A DNA stretch of 64,000 bases, taken from contig JALMQS010000153.1 in NCBI GenBank assembly GCA_024734495.1, forward strand, positions 9,635,294 through 9,699,293. Reading direction: 5' to 3'. Shown one piece after another: positions 53,841 through 64,000 of the stretch (within the stretch, counting starts at the first letter, position 1; every line of letters starts with the position of its first letter). Position numbers and translations under genes: made by a program. The notes below the pieces were generated by a model. It saw only the letters and a program-made list of their open reading frames with translations, was not told where the DNA came from and did not search any database. Origin of the DNA: Forficula auricularia. Taxonomy: Eukaryota; Arthropoda; Insecta; Dermaptera; Forficulidae.

Positions 53841-56653
53841 TGTGACAAACCTGGGCTTGTAAAATAATTTATTGTTTATTTTACTTCGCCCAATTTGCGC
53901 TCTGACCAAGCTACTATTGCACTTCTCCTCAATATTGAAGATGAGACAATATTGAGTAGGTTGCAACAATAAAATGGTTTACGAGCAGGGTGCACTCAGG
54001 GAGATAATCTACTATGATTAGACACTCTATAAATTATATTAAAAGGCGCAATGCTGAATTTAAAGGTGTTAGTGATCTTTATCTGCTTCGCTAAGTTGCG
54101 CCCTTGTTGGTCTAAATGATGTTATTGTGATTAACCCCCCGTTAATTAAGTGAAATATTGGTGAAGCTAAAGATGCTGCACAGGGAAGTATCCAATGGAG
54201 CGGATACTTGGAAAAGTAAACCAAATCAACCTGGTAGAAAATTTTCTTTATAATTGAGGGTAAAACGAACTGGAGCGATCAGTTACCTGAAATTGGAAGC
54301 TGAAAAGAAAAAAATCTTATTGTCTATAGAAGGATTGATAATAGAACCAGGTAAATTAATTCAATTCAAGTAACTGGAATTTGTTTATATTAAAAATATT
54401 GTTTATTTATAATAATTGAAATCGTGACTTTACTAATTTTACCTTGAAAAATAAAGTTTATCAATTATAAATTGTTGGTAATTTAAGGTAAGTAATTATA
54501 ATCAATAATAACAATAATGAAATAATTTATCACGATATTTCAATGGTGAACAATTAATTCTTCACTTGAGGATAATCAAAATTGACGTTAAAATGTTATT
54601 GTAAACAATCTATTCAAAATTGGTTTTAATAATACATTAATTCAATGTAAATAATGAATTATCGATTGGTACAACCCAATTGACTGGAAATTTAAATTTT
54701 AATATAAAATAATTTATTCAAATTAATTATCACTATTAAATTAATCAAAACTGTACAGAATGGATTGTTCACTTGAGAAAATAATTAATTGGGAAGTCAG
54801 TATTAATAAAAATTAATATTCAAAAGCCCTAATTCCTTCAGTCAAATTTTGACAGGTGAGTTATAATATTTAGTTTTTATTTAATTTTTTAAATTTAATA
54901 TAAATAGTTTTATTATCTAATAATGTGCAATTTGCAGTCCTTATCAGTTAATTTAATCGGTATGTAATTATTTAGTTTTAGTTCATTTGACTTAACCATT
55001 CATTAATGTTGATGACATGGTTTGTTTATTTACATGTTTTTTGACAGTTGTCAAATACTATTTGTTTTGACAGATGTCACTCTCTTACCTGATTCATTTG
55101 ACGTCAAATATACTTCCTGATTACACTTCAATCAGGTGTTTAACTCTTTCAAATTTTCACACAAATCTTAATTTAATTAATTAAATTAAACAATTTCAAC
55201 CTTTGGTCATAATCATGTATTTCTTATAATATTATTAATTTTAATTTAATATCAATTTTCTCCATAAATGTTATTATTATATTTTGGTAATTTTTCTGCA
55301 ACAACACATCCGCTAAATAATAATCGCGATTATTTAATTTAAACGTTTTATGAACAACTGGTATTGGAATACGCTTCAATGCATATTCAATTGATTTAAT
55401 GATTTATTGTGAAGAGTGGATCGGAATTTTGTCTGTGATTTGTGTCACTATTCTCTTGACCACTAGGTAGGTTTTATTGAAATGGAGTTGTCAACTGATT
55501 CGGATACTACCGACCCATTTGGGGACTATACATTTAATATAAGTTAAACTTGGTTTGTTTACTTTTTTTCTAATAGCTCAGTGACAATTCCCAGAATTAC
55601 GTTCCTCCCGCGGTTTCAATATTTTGATCACATGACACAGCGTGGGTCCGCCATCTTTCTTTTAGTATTTTTCAATTACCAGCTAATTTAATTTTAATAT
55701 TAAAAAATTTGCTTTTAATTCAAGGTTTTTTTTTTTTTTTTCGAATGTTTTATTGCAATCAAATTACTTTGATTTAGTATTTGATTTTTAATTTAATTTG
55801 ATTAATTCCTTATTAAGGTGACCGGGATAATTGAAAGTGTTTGCTTTAATTAATTATTCAAACTTAAAGTTAAATATAATTCAATACAAATTTTATAAAT
55901 TTTTATTTTTAAATTGTTAATTTTAAATATTTTAAGTGTTTGAGTTCAAAAGTTTTACGAAATTGAATGGAACATCAAAGAGTTCAATATGACGCCATGC
56001 GTTGGCTTTAGCCCGCGTTAGTTATTAATTCGAACCGGTAGCGAATTATGCTCAATTGTATATTGAAAAAAAAGTACGTAGGGAGTTTGATAATTCAATT
56101 GAATGCACTTCAATGTTTTACTTAGCTGTTGTCTTCCACAGGTAATTGAACACGTGTCCAAGGACACACGCCGAAGACGCCGGTGTTCGCCGATGTCCGA
56201 AATTTGCCGATATTTCTGGCAAATATTCTTTTCCCTCTGTAGAATCACACTTAACAGGTTCACGGACACATTCACAAACCCTAAATGTAATGAGATTAGG
56301 TGGATTCACAAAGATTTTTGCTAACACATGTAATTCACTGGGACTAATACGACTTAGGTGTTATCACTTTGAAGGTCAATATACAAGAGGTCGGTCGCTT
56401 CCGCTCGGAGGCCGCTTGCCTCCTTCTATGCAGACTTAATTAGTTATCACGCCACCACAGGGCGACACTAATCAATCAGCGGTGATTTATCGAGGTCTCT
56501 TTGTCTATAGATGTCATTACGTGTCCCTTTCCAAGGTTCATTCAAATTCCTTTTTTTATATCACTTTATTTTAATTATAGTTTAAACAATTATTTTAACA
56601 TATAATATTTAATTTTATTCACAATTATAAGTATGACGGTGGTTTTCGTCACA
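53841..56653 (-). repeat. 3' LTR (2813 bp)
   Basis: On the minus strand it starts TGTGACGAAAACC and ends TTTGTCACA, the usual TG...CA. Unusually long, with direct counterpart from 61419. Open frames within it (e.g. 56018-56275, repeated at 63598-63855) are present in both LTRs but show no domain and are treated as chance. Confidence 0.9.
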
Positions 56654-56664
56654 TTCCCCCCTTC
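56654..56664 (-). other. Polypurine tract
   Basis: GAAGGGGGGAA directly next to the 3' LTR start on the minus strand: the expected plus-strand DNA primer site. Confidence 0.8.
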
Positions 56665-58070
56665 AGAAATCAAATAATCTTCTATTGGATTTCTGAACTT
56701 GACTGAAGTTATTTGGACTCTGATTTTATTGGTTCACTTTTTGGTGTTACCAGTTTACTTAAATCTAAATTGGCTTTTCCGCCTTTTCATATAAATAAAC
56801 AAAAATTTATATCAGGGTGATTTTCCCTTTATACCCGCAATGATATTACCCCCAACCCCTTTCTATTTTGTTCCTAACCCAATTATTCATTAATAAATTT
56901 ATCCCCAATCTTCCATTTCCAGGTCCGATCGCTCACTGTCACTCCCAATCATGATCCGTCAGGTTGTTTTAATTCTGTATCTAACCAACATACTACCATT
57001 CCTTACGTGAAACCTACCAACGTTTTCTTAGCTTGAAAAGCTTTGACTTCTTCCACGTCATGACTATTCAGGCTGGTCATCTCGGCCAATCCTACACTAA
57101 CTCGGAATTGTTACTACTAACTTTTGGATTGATCATTCATTTTAGGGTCGTTGCCCAGTATTTCCTTAGAAACCACACATTTACGTTAGATTGTATTATT
57201 TTACACACTAGTGGCAATGAATGTCACCGGCTGCTTCACTCTTCCCCATCAATGCTGGACCAGGGTACCGCGCGCTAAACAAATCATTCCATGTCATTGA
57301 TCTCCACTATTCGTACCGAAGATAGGTTGGAACTTCCCACTCATGAATTCGGGCTATTGATTATCTATTTTATTTCTCAACTATGACATTATCCTAGGTG
57401 GTACGGTTATGAGGTGGTTATTTGTGACCAATTTATCGTGAGTTATCTAGTTTTATTATGGATCTACCATGTTGTTCAATTTAAGACCTTTCTGTAGGGT
57501 TTTTTAAGAACCCCCCCCCCAATTATTGTTATTTGTTTTCCTGGCAATCCCCCCCATTCCCAATTACTTCAATGGTTTATTACTGATTCTAATTTTGTTT
57601 TCCCCCAAATTAATTCGAACTTTTGTCCGAAGGTCTTTCGTCTGTCCTTCTGGTCCGGTGTAATATTGAAGACTTAATTGACTGGTTGTTGGTGTCGTTA
57701 GTTACTTAGGACCTAGATTAGTAAGAACGCGCTTATTCTATGTTAGTTAGAACTAGGGTTAGTAGAAAAAGAACGCATTTACAATGTTTAGTGGTTAGTA
57801 ACTTAGGTCTAAGTTTAGTACGAACGAACTTATGCTAAATTAAGGGTAAGTACTTAATCTAGTGTTAGTACGAACGTATTTACAAATTATCTTCACTTCA
57901 TTACACTTTTCCAGAATATGTCCGTTTGTCGTTTTGGTCAAAATTTTGTCATTCAATAGGGACGATTGTCTGTAACGTCTCGTTATTAATAGGGTGTTAC
58001 TATTTAGGATACTCAAAGGAATGTGAAGTAGGGGCTGAGCCTCCCCTTTAGCCTAAGGCCACATTCAACT
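56665..58070 (-). other. 3' untranslated region of the LTR element
   Basis: About 1.4 kb between the pol remnant and the purine tract, without a plausible env or other gene. Further C-runs (57510-57560, plus strand) are possible additional purine tracts. 57695-57890 has a degenerate tandem repeat of about 60 bp (TTAGTACGAACG-type units). Confidence 0.6.
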
Positions 58071-58075
58071 GTCAG

Positions 58076-59761
58076 TTCAACTCGGTGATCGGTGAATGAT
58101 ATTCTTTCACACTTCTAATATTGAACGTCCCTATTGTTCTACCATTTTCATGTTCTAATTGATATGCATTGGGTAACACCTTGGATACCCGGTATGGTCC
58201 CCAACTGTAGAGTAGGAATAACTTCCTACTCTCTGCTTCTCCTGATTTCGGGAATTCCTAGAGCTTTAACCATTACTAAATTCCCCACTTTAAATTGTGT
58301 CACCCTTTTGGTACGGTATCGTTTCTGTCTCTTCTCAATTTTCTTTTCAACTCCTTTTCGGATTTTGCTTTTTATAATTTGGTTATTTTCCCGAGGGATA
58401 CCTCCCAAGTTGTAATACCGGTGGGTTTGACTAATGAAGCTGGTTGGGTTTTGTTTAATACGTATGGGTTCCGGATCTTTCATTACTATCTGGTGTTGAT
58501 AGTGTCTTATCCTTCCTGGTCGTTCAGAAAAAACCCTCTCGTATTGGTCTAATAACTGTTCGAGTTGGGCCTTTTGTTCCCGGCTGAGGGGTAGTTGGTT
58601 CAGGACACCCTGATTAAATACCACTGCTACCAACTGTACTGTTGGATTTTGATCCTCCATCTCTCCGGCATTCTCGCTAGTGATTGTTATTTTTTGATGG
58701 TTTCCCGTATATATGACTACTTGGAAATGGTTACACCAATCAATTCCTAATATGCAATCGATTGGTAACGATTCTGCTACTAGAAAATTCCAAGAAAAGA
58801 TTAACTTTTGGTACTGCCATTGAATCCGAGCTTGGTGTGAGATTTTTTGGGTTCTCTTCTCTCCGATTACCCCTTTTAACATACTTGATGTTGTGGGAAG
58901 GATTCCTAGCAATTCTCGGGATGACAGTTGATGTTTTAAGACTGACCTCTTTATAAGAGACACCTCACTTCCTGTGTCCACCAGTGCCCATATTATGCCC
59001 TTTTGGCATTTCAGTGGCAGCCATATGCAACTGGGGGCAGGATGCGGGTTCTCCTGATGGTCTTGCGTATATATAACCGCTGTCATTGGTTCATTGTTTA
59101 CTTCTCTCTCCTCCTGGTTCAATCGGCGTTTTTTTTTTCTTCTTATGATGGTTTGTTCAGACTCTATTAATTCATCCTCTTCCGAGGACGAATTATGGCC
59201 GATTGCTTCGATTCTATCAGGCCGTTTCCTTTTCAGGATTACTCTGACCCGATTTCCTTCCGCTGGTGGTATTACTGCCGTATACATCTCCTCAGTAGGT
59301 TTAATTGGTGATACGACTTCGTTGAATTTCGTTTCCGGCGCCCTTGGGTCGTCGTGAACTAATGCTTCAACATTTATGACTGTCCTTGGTTCCGGTGGAT
59401 TTTCCAACTCTTGGGTCCTCTCCGTTTCGCTTTTCTCTTCTTCTCTATATTTTTCTTCTGCCACTATTTTAGGTGTTACCCGGGTTTCAGTGGTGACCCT
59501 AAAATGGGTCTCTTTGATTTCCACTTCCCGGCTATCCGCGCTGTATTTTATCGTTTCTTTAGTGGCTTGGCGATTTTCGATGACCCTTTTCACCAATTTC
59601 CCTTTTTCCTCTTCGTCCTCTTGGAAAGTAGCAGCTACCAATGGTCCGACTAATGTCGTTTTTTTATTTTCCATTATTCGTATCCGTTGGTAGTTTTCCC
59701 TCCTTTCCTGGGACGGTTTCGGTGGGGTCATTTTGTTTTGTTCTTTGGGGCCCTTTAATTG
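58076..59761 (-). pseudogene. pro-pol remnant with large internal deletion
   Basis: Minus-strand frame following the gag stop in the same frame (first Met 59731, stop near 58226). About 240 charged residues lead to the aspartic protease: ALVDTGSEVSLI (catalytic Asp about residue 251) and ILGIDW. The RT entry segment (LLDQYERVFSERPGR) appears, but at about 58445 the sequence jumps to the end of integrase (KRQKRYRTKRVTQFKVGNLVMVKALGIP). After a frame change the C-terminus continues as WGPYRVSKVLPNAYQLE to a stop near 58076. RT, RNase H and the integrase core are therefore absent. The protease could still be made by readthrough; replication would need enzymes supplied in trans. Confidence 0.85.
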
Positions 59762-59767
59762 CTATTG
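59756..59767 (-). promoter_or_regulatory. Candidate gag-pol stop-codon readthrough signal
   Basis: Minus strand reads CAA TAG CAA TTA at the gag end, with pol continuing in the same frame. This equals the UAG-CAR-YYA leaky-terminator consensus first defined in tobamoviruses. Readthrough would give Gag-Pol. Confidence 0.6.
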
Positions 59768-61301
59768 GGGCCCTCGTGTTCCATTGTTTCTTTGGTTTCC
59801 TGTCGGTGTATTGCGGTTCGGATGATTTCGATTGAAATTGTCCATATTTCTGCGGTCGCTGGGCGGAATATTAAAGTTCGGCCTCTCAATTGGTCTTTGT
59901 GCATCGGCCTCCTTGAGGACATGTTCCATAGCTTGACGGGTTCCCGCTGCAGCCAGGTACATGTACTCGTTCGGAAAATGACGTATTATTTTCAATAGGA
60001 CCTCCTCTTCTTTAAGCTCATAAAGAGAAAAATACTTGGCCCACCTCAGCCAGCGGTAGAAATGCTGGGTCCGACTTTCTCCATGCCGGGCCTGGAATTG
60101 TGACCCACACAGTCTGGCTAACATTTCTCCCTGGGCTGTGGCACTCCAATATTCTCCCATGAATGCCGTTTTTAGCTCTTGTAGCTTCTGAAGTTGGTAG
60201 TGTTGTGCTCTATGCCATTCGAGCGCAGGACCTTTTAGACACAGCTGAAATAAGAAAACCTTTTCCGTTTCGGAGAACATGGCGTGCTGGATGGTTTCCT
60301 CATAGTACTCCCACGCCTCTTTAGGGTGGTTAACCCAATCCTGATGCCCCCAATACGACTTTCGCATACTTAACCTGGTTTTCAGTTCGGTCACCGATTG
60401 TATGGAATACCCCATTGGATTGGGCACCATGGTCGGACCACGGATTTGATTCGTAATTTCTTGTTTCATCGTCTGTATTTGCCCTTGTAAATTTTTTGTT
60501 GATTCTTCTGTTGAGTCTTTAATCAGCTCCACTTTGTGGTTCAGACTAGCGACTTCAACTTTATTTTCTTGCTGGGCCTTCTCGATCCGATGTTCTAACT
60601 GTTTGGTCTTTTCCTCCACGAAATCTTGTACGCTTTCGATGGCATTCGCATTATGCTGAACTCTCGATTTGCAAATATCATCGATCAGCTGATTTTGTTG
60701 TTTCAGCTGTTCTATTTCTTTTCGTTGTTCTGTGTTGAAGTTTTCTACCTGAACCTTGACCGCTTGTACTTCCATTTGAAGTTGGTTGTGGTTTTGGTTT
60801 AGGTTTCCTATGGTTGTTTGTACTTGTTGAATGTCGTAGGCTTGACTCTGTAGTTGGTGATTGACTACTTGAAAATTTTTTCCCATGTCCGATGTAATAT
60901 TTTTTTCCATTTGTTGGTTTTGAACCTCTAATTTTTTACTTTGAGAGTCTGGATTTTGTTTCCAGCATTCCTGATAGCATTTCCATGATTTGGCTCATAT
61001 TCAGTGCTGGCTCTTCCTTGTACTGTTTTTGTTGTGGGTTTTCCCCCTTTTCTTGTTTGATATTAATGTCCTCAATTTCTGTCCTTTCTCTGTCACTGCT
61101 CGTGGTGAGTTGGGTTTCAAATTGTTTTGCCAACTCTTCCACGTTTGTTTGATCTAAGTTTTCTTTAACAGTTTCTGCCGGGTTATTCGTCTCTGAACAG
61201 AAGAATTCTGCTAGGTCAGATTCTTCTTGTTCTTCTCTGGATTCTTCTGGTGTATACGGAGCTTCCTTTGATTCCCGGTATTGACGGTTTTCGTCCCCCA
61301 T
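59762..61301 (-). CDS. gag polyprotein (two frames)
   Basis: First frame 61301-60936: acidic, Glu-rich (121 aa, begins MGDENRQYRE). Second frame 60910-59762 (382 aa), whose open reading extends upstream of its Met to overlap the first: a long Gln/Glu-rich coiled coil (about residues 15-155), then a retrotransposon Gag capsid-like region (AWEYYEETIQHAM, LKGPALEWHRAQ, ELKTAFMGEYW) and an Asn/Arg-rich tail. No CCHC zinc knuckle is visible; the basic Asn/Arg tail may bind RNA instead. The two frames differ by one base near 60940-60975, either a mutation or programmed frameshift. The gag stop is the UAG at 59762-59764. Confidence 0.8.
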
Positions 61302-61400
61302 GTTTTCCCCGTTATTGGCCGTTATGTAGGTTTTGTTCTACTAGAAAAATTTTCCCCCCTTTGGTCTACCTATTCGTAGGCCTGCCTGTGCCTGAATCCC

Positions 61401-61416
61401 AGCCGCACCTCCACCA
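61401..61416 (-). other. Primer-binding site candidate
   Basis: Two bases inside the 5' LTR on the minus strand: TGGTGGAGGTGCGGCT. The first about 12 bases look complementary to a tRNA 3' end ...GCACCUCCACCA, most like tRNA-Ala as remembered; not confirmed. Confidence 0.55.
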
Positions 61417-61418
61417 AA

Positions 61419-64000
61419 TGTGACAAACCTGGGCTTGTAAAATAATTTATTGTTTATTTTACTTCGCCCAATTTGCGCTCTGACCAAGCTACTATTGCAC
61501 TTCTCCTCAATATTGAAGATGAGACAATATTGAGTAGGTTGCAACAATAAAATGGTTTACGAGCAGGGTGCACTCAGGGAGATAATCTACTATGATTAGA
61601 CACTCTATAAATTATATTAAAAGGCGCAATGCTGAATTTAAAGGTGTTAGTGGTCTTTATCTGCTTCGCTAAGTTGCGCCCTTGTTGGTCTAAATGATGT
61701 TATTGTGATTAGCCCCCCGTTAATTAAGTGAAATATTGGTGAAGCTAAAGATGCTGCACAGGGAAGTATCCAATGGAGCGGATACTTGGAAAAGTAAACC
61801 AAATCAACCTGGTAGAAAATTTTCTTTATGATTGAGGGTAAAACGGACTGGAGCGATCAGTTACCTGAAATTGGAAGCTGAAAAGAAGAAAAAATCTTAT
61901 TGTCTATAGAAGGATTGATAATAGAACCAGGTAAATTAATTCAATTCAAGTAACTGGAATTTGTTTATATTCAAAATATTGTTTATTTATAATAATTGAA
62001 ATCGTGACTTTACTAATTTTACCTTGAAAAATAAAGTTTATCAATTATAAATTGTTGGTAATTTAAGGTAAGTAATTATAATCAATAATAACAATAATGA
62101 AATAATTTATCACGATATTTCAATGGTGAACAATTAATTCTTCACTTGAGGATAATCAAAATTGACGTTAAAATGTTATTGTAAACAATCTATTCAAAAT
62201 TGGTTTTAATAATACATTAATTCAATGTAAATAATGAATTATCGATTGGTACAACCCAATTGACTGGAAATTTAAATTTTAATATAAAATAATTTATTCA
62301 AATTAATTATCACTATTAAATTAATCAAAACTGTACAGAATGGATTGTTCACTTGAGAAAATAATTAATTGGGAAGTCAGTATTAATAAAAATTAATATT
62401 CAAAAGCCCTAATTCCTTCAGTCAAATTTTGACAGGTGAGTTATAATATTTAGTTTTATTTAATTTTTTAAATTTAATATAAATAGTTTTATTATCTAAT
62501 AATGTGCAATTTGCAGTCCTTATCAGTTAATTTAATCGGTATGCAATGGTTTAGTTTTAATGCATTTGATTTAACCACTCATTAATGTTGATGACATGGT
62601 TTGTTTATTTACATGTTTTTTGACAGTTGTCAAATACTATTTGTTTTGACAGATGTCACTCTCTTCCCTGATTCATTTGACGTCAAATATACTTCCTGAT
62701 TACACTTCAATCAGGTGTTTAACTCTTTCAAATTTTCACACAAATCTTAATTTAATTAATTAAATTAAACAATTTCAACCTTTGGTCATAATCATGTATT
62801 TCTTATAATATTATTAATTTTAATTTAATATCAATTTTCTCAATAAATGTTATTATTATATTTTGGTAATTTTTCTGCAACAACACATCCGCTAAATAAT
62901 AATCGCGATTATTTAATTTAAACGTTTTATGAACAACTGGTATTGGAATACGCTTCAATGCATATTCAATTGATTTAATGATTTATTGTGAAGAGTGGAT
63001 CGGAATTTTGTCTGTGATTTGTGTCACTATTCTCTTGACCACTAGGTAGGTTTTATTGAAATGGAGTTGTCAACTGATTCGGATACTACCGACCCATTTG
63101 GGGACTATACATTTAATATAAGTTAAACTTGGTTTGTTTACTTTTTTTCTAATAGCTCAGTGACAATTCCCAGAATTACGTTCCTCCCGCGGTTTCAATA
63201 TTTTGATCACATGACACAGCGTGGGTCCGCCATCTTTCTTTTAGTATTTTTCAATTACCAGCTAATTTAATTTTAATATTAAAAAATTTGCTTTTAATTC
63301 AAGGTTTTGTTGTTTTTTTTTTCGAATGTTTTATTGCAATCAAATTACTTTGATTTAGTATTTGATTTTAATTTAATTTGATTAATTCCTTATTAAGGTG
63401 ACCGGGATAATTGAAAGTGTTTGCTTTAATTAATTATTCAAACTTAAAGTTAAATATAATTCAATACAAATTTTATAAATTTTTATTTTTAAATTGTTAA
63501 TTTTAAATATTTTAAGTGTTTGAGTTCAAAAGTTTTACGAAATTGAATGGAACATCAAAGAGTTCAATATGACGCCATGCGTTGGCTTTAGCCCGCGTTA
63601 GTTATTAATTCGAACCGGTAGCGAATTATGCTCAATTGTATATTGAAAAAAAAGTACGTAGGGAGTTTGATAATTCAATTGAATGCACTTCAATGTTTTA
63701 CTTAGCTGTTGTCTTCCACAGGTAATTGAACACGTGTCCAAGGACACACGCCGAAGACGCCGGTGTTCGCCGATGTCCGAAATTTGCCGATATTTCTGGC
63801 AAATATTCTTTTCCCTCTGTAGAATCACACTTAACAGGTTCACGGACACATTCACAAACCCTAAATGTAATGAGATTAGGTGGATTCACAAGATTTTTAC
63901 TAACACATGTAATTCACTGGGACTAATACGACTTAGGTGTTATCACTTTGAAGGTCAATATACAAGAGATCGGTCGCTTCCGCTCGGAGGTCGTTTGCCT
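61419..64000 (-). repeat. 5' LTR, cut by the window end
   Basis: Nearly identical to 53841 onward, offset about 7578-7580. About 230 bp of this LTR should lie beyond 64000. Confidence 0.9.

Larger units (their letters stand above)
53841..64000 (-). mobile_element. LTR retrotransposon, non-autonomous, antisense in CYP4 gene B intron
   Basis: Gypsy-like order on the minus strand: 5' LTR (from beyond 64000 to 61419), primer site, gag, protease, deleted pol, 3' UTR, purine tract, 3' LTR (56653-53841). The two LTRs differ by only about 20-25 visible changes over about 2.58 kb shared, so the insertion is recent. RT, RNase H and most of integrase are missing. It runs past the right end of the window, so the full length and target duplication cannot be seen. 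Confidence 0.9.

Noticed and set aside
56018..56439. Open frames of 73-97 aa on both strands, repeated at 63598-63926
   Set aside because: They lie in the LTRs and are duplicated only because LTRs are duplicated; they overlap each other on opposite strands and show no domain.
58134..59998. Plus-strand frames of 64-105 aa
   Set aside because: Antisense shadows of gag-pol on the minus strand.

Overview
This window is insect-type nuclear DNA. It is AT-rich, has spliced cytochrome P450 genes of the CYP4 family, and is crowded with arthropod-style transposable elements: RTE and I-clade LINEs, Penelope-like elements, tRNA-derived SINEs, Tc1 and MITE remnants, and an LTR retrotransposon. No species can be named from the sequence; the CYP4 type would fit a hemipteran or a related insect, but that is a guess.

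Host genes. Two tandem, same-strand CYP4 paralogues are present, both incomplete. Gene A (18970-27431, +) shows its last nine exons: the TSMG exon, I-helix, ExxR, PxRF and heme-Cys motifs, and the stop codon. Its 5' exons are not in the window, so 1-18969 is probably one huge intron or upstream DNA filled with repeats. Gene B (49194-53247, +) shows five N-terminal exons ending at the exon that matches the first visible exon of gene A. Its 3' half lies beyond position 64000, behind an intron carrying an LTR retrotransposon. Every visible splice junction is in phase.

Layout. 1-190: Penelope-type terminal palindrome. 454-17600: repeated copies of one foldback element (about 119-bp tandem units arranged around a central AAGCTT palindrome, a TCCA/CATC microsatellite, and a conserved right half). 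One copy is split by a 4.2-kb insertion holding a nearly intact RTE LINE. 18125-18350: tRNA-SINE. 18970-27431: CYP4 gene A, whose introns hold a Penelope remnant and a 1.24-kb inverted-repeat transposon with subterminal repeats. 28600-31400: MITE, 180-bp tandem repeat, Tc1 remnant. 32980-35760: decayed I-clade LINE with RNase H, itself hit by a Jockey/CR1 3' fragment. 36835-38369: another foldback copy. 38680-45000: a second I-clade LINE (minus) split by a 5.4-kb element with about 1-kb inverted arms. 45058-48718: decayed RTE LINE (minus). 49194-53247: CYP4 gene B with a Penelope-like element in one intron. 53841-64000: LTR retrotransposon (minus) with 2.8-kb LTRs.

Most notable points: (1) gag and pol of the LTR element share a frame and are separated by one UAG in the context CAA-UAG-CAA-UUA, the classic leaky-stop motif, although most of pol is deleted; (2) two copies of a good hammerhead-ribozyme candidate in Penelope-related DNA; (3) the foldback family; (4) the 24246-25488 transposon with repeated CGTGCTTTGTCCA boxes and an unrecognised 154-aa protein; (5) a SINE insertion whose empty site survives in the opposite arm of an inverted repeat. 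Coordinates of repeats are read by eye and may be off by a few bases.
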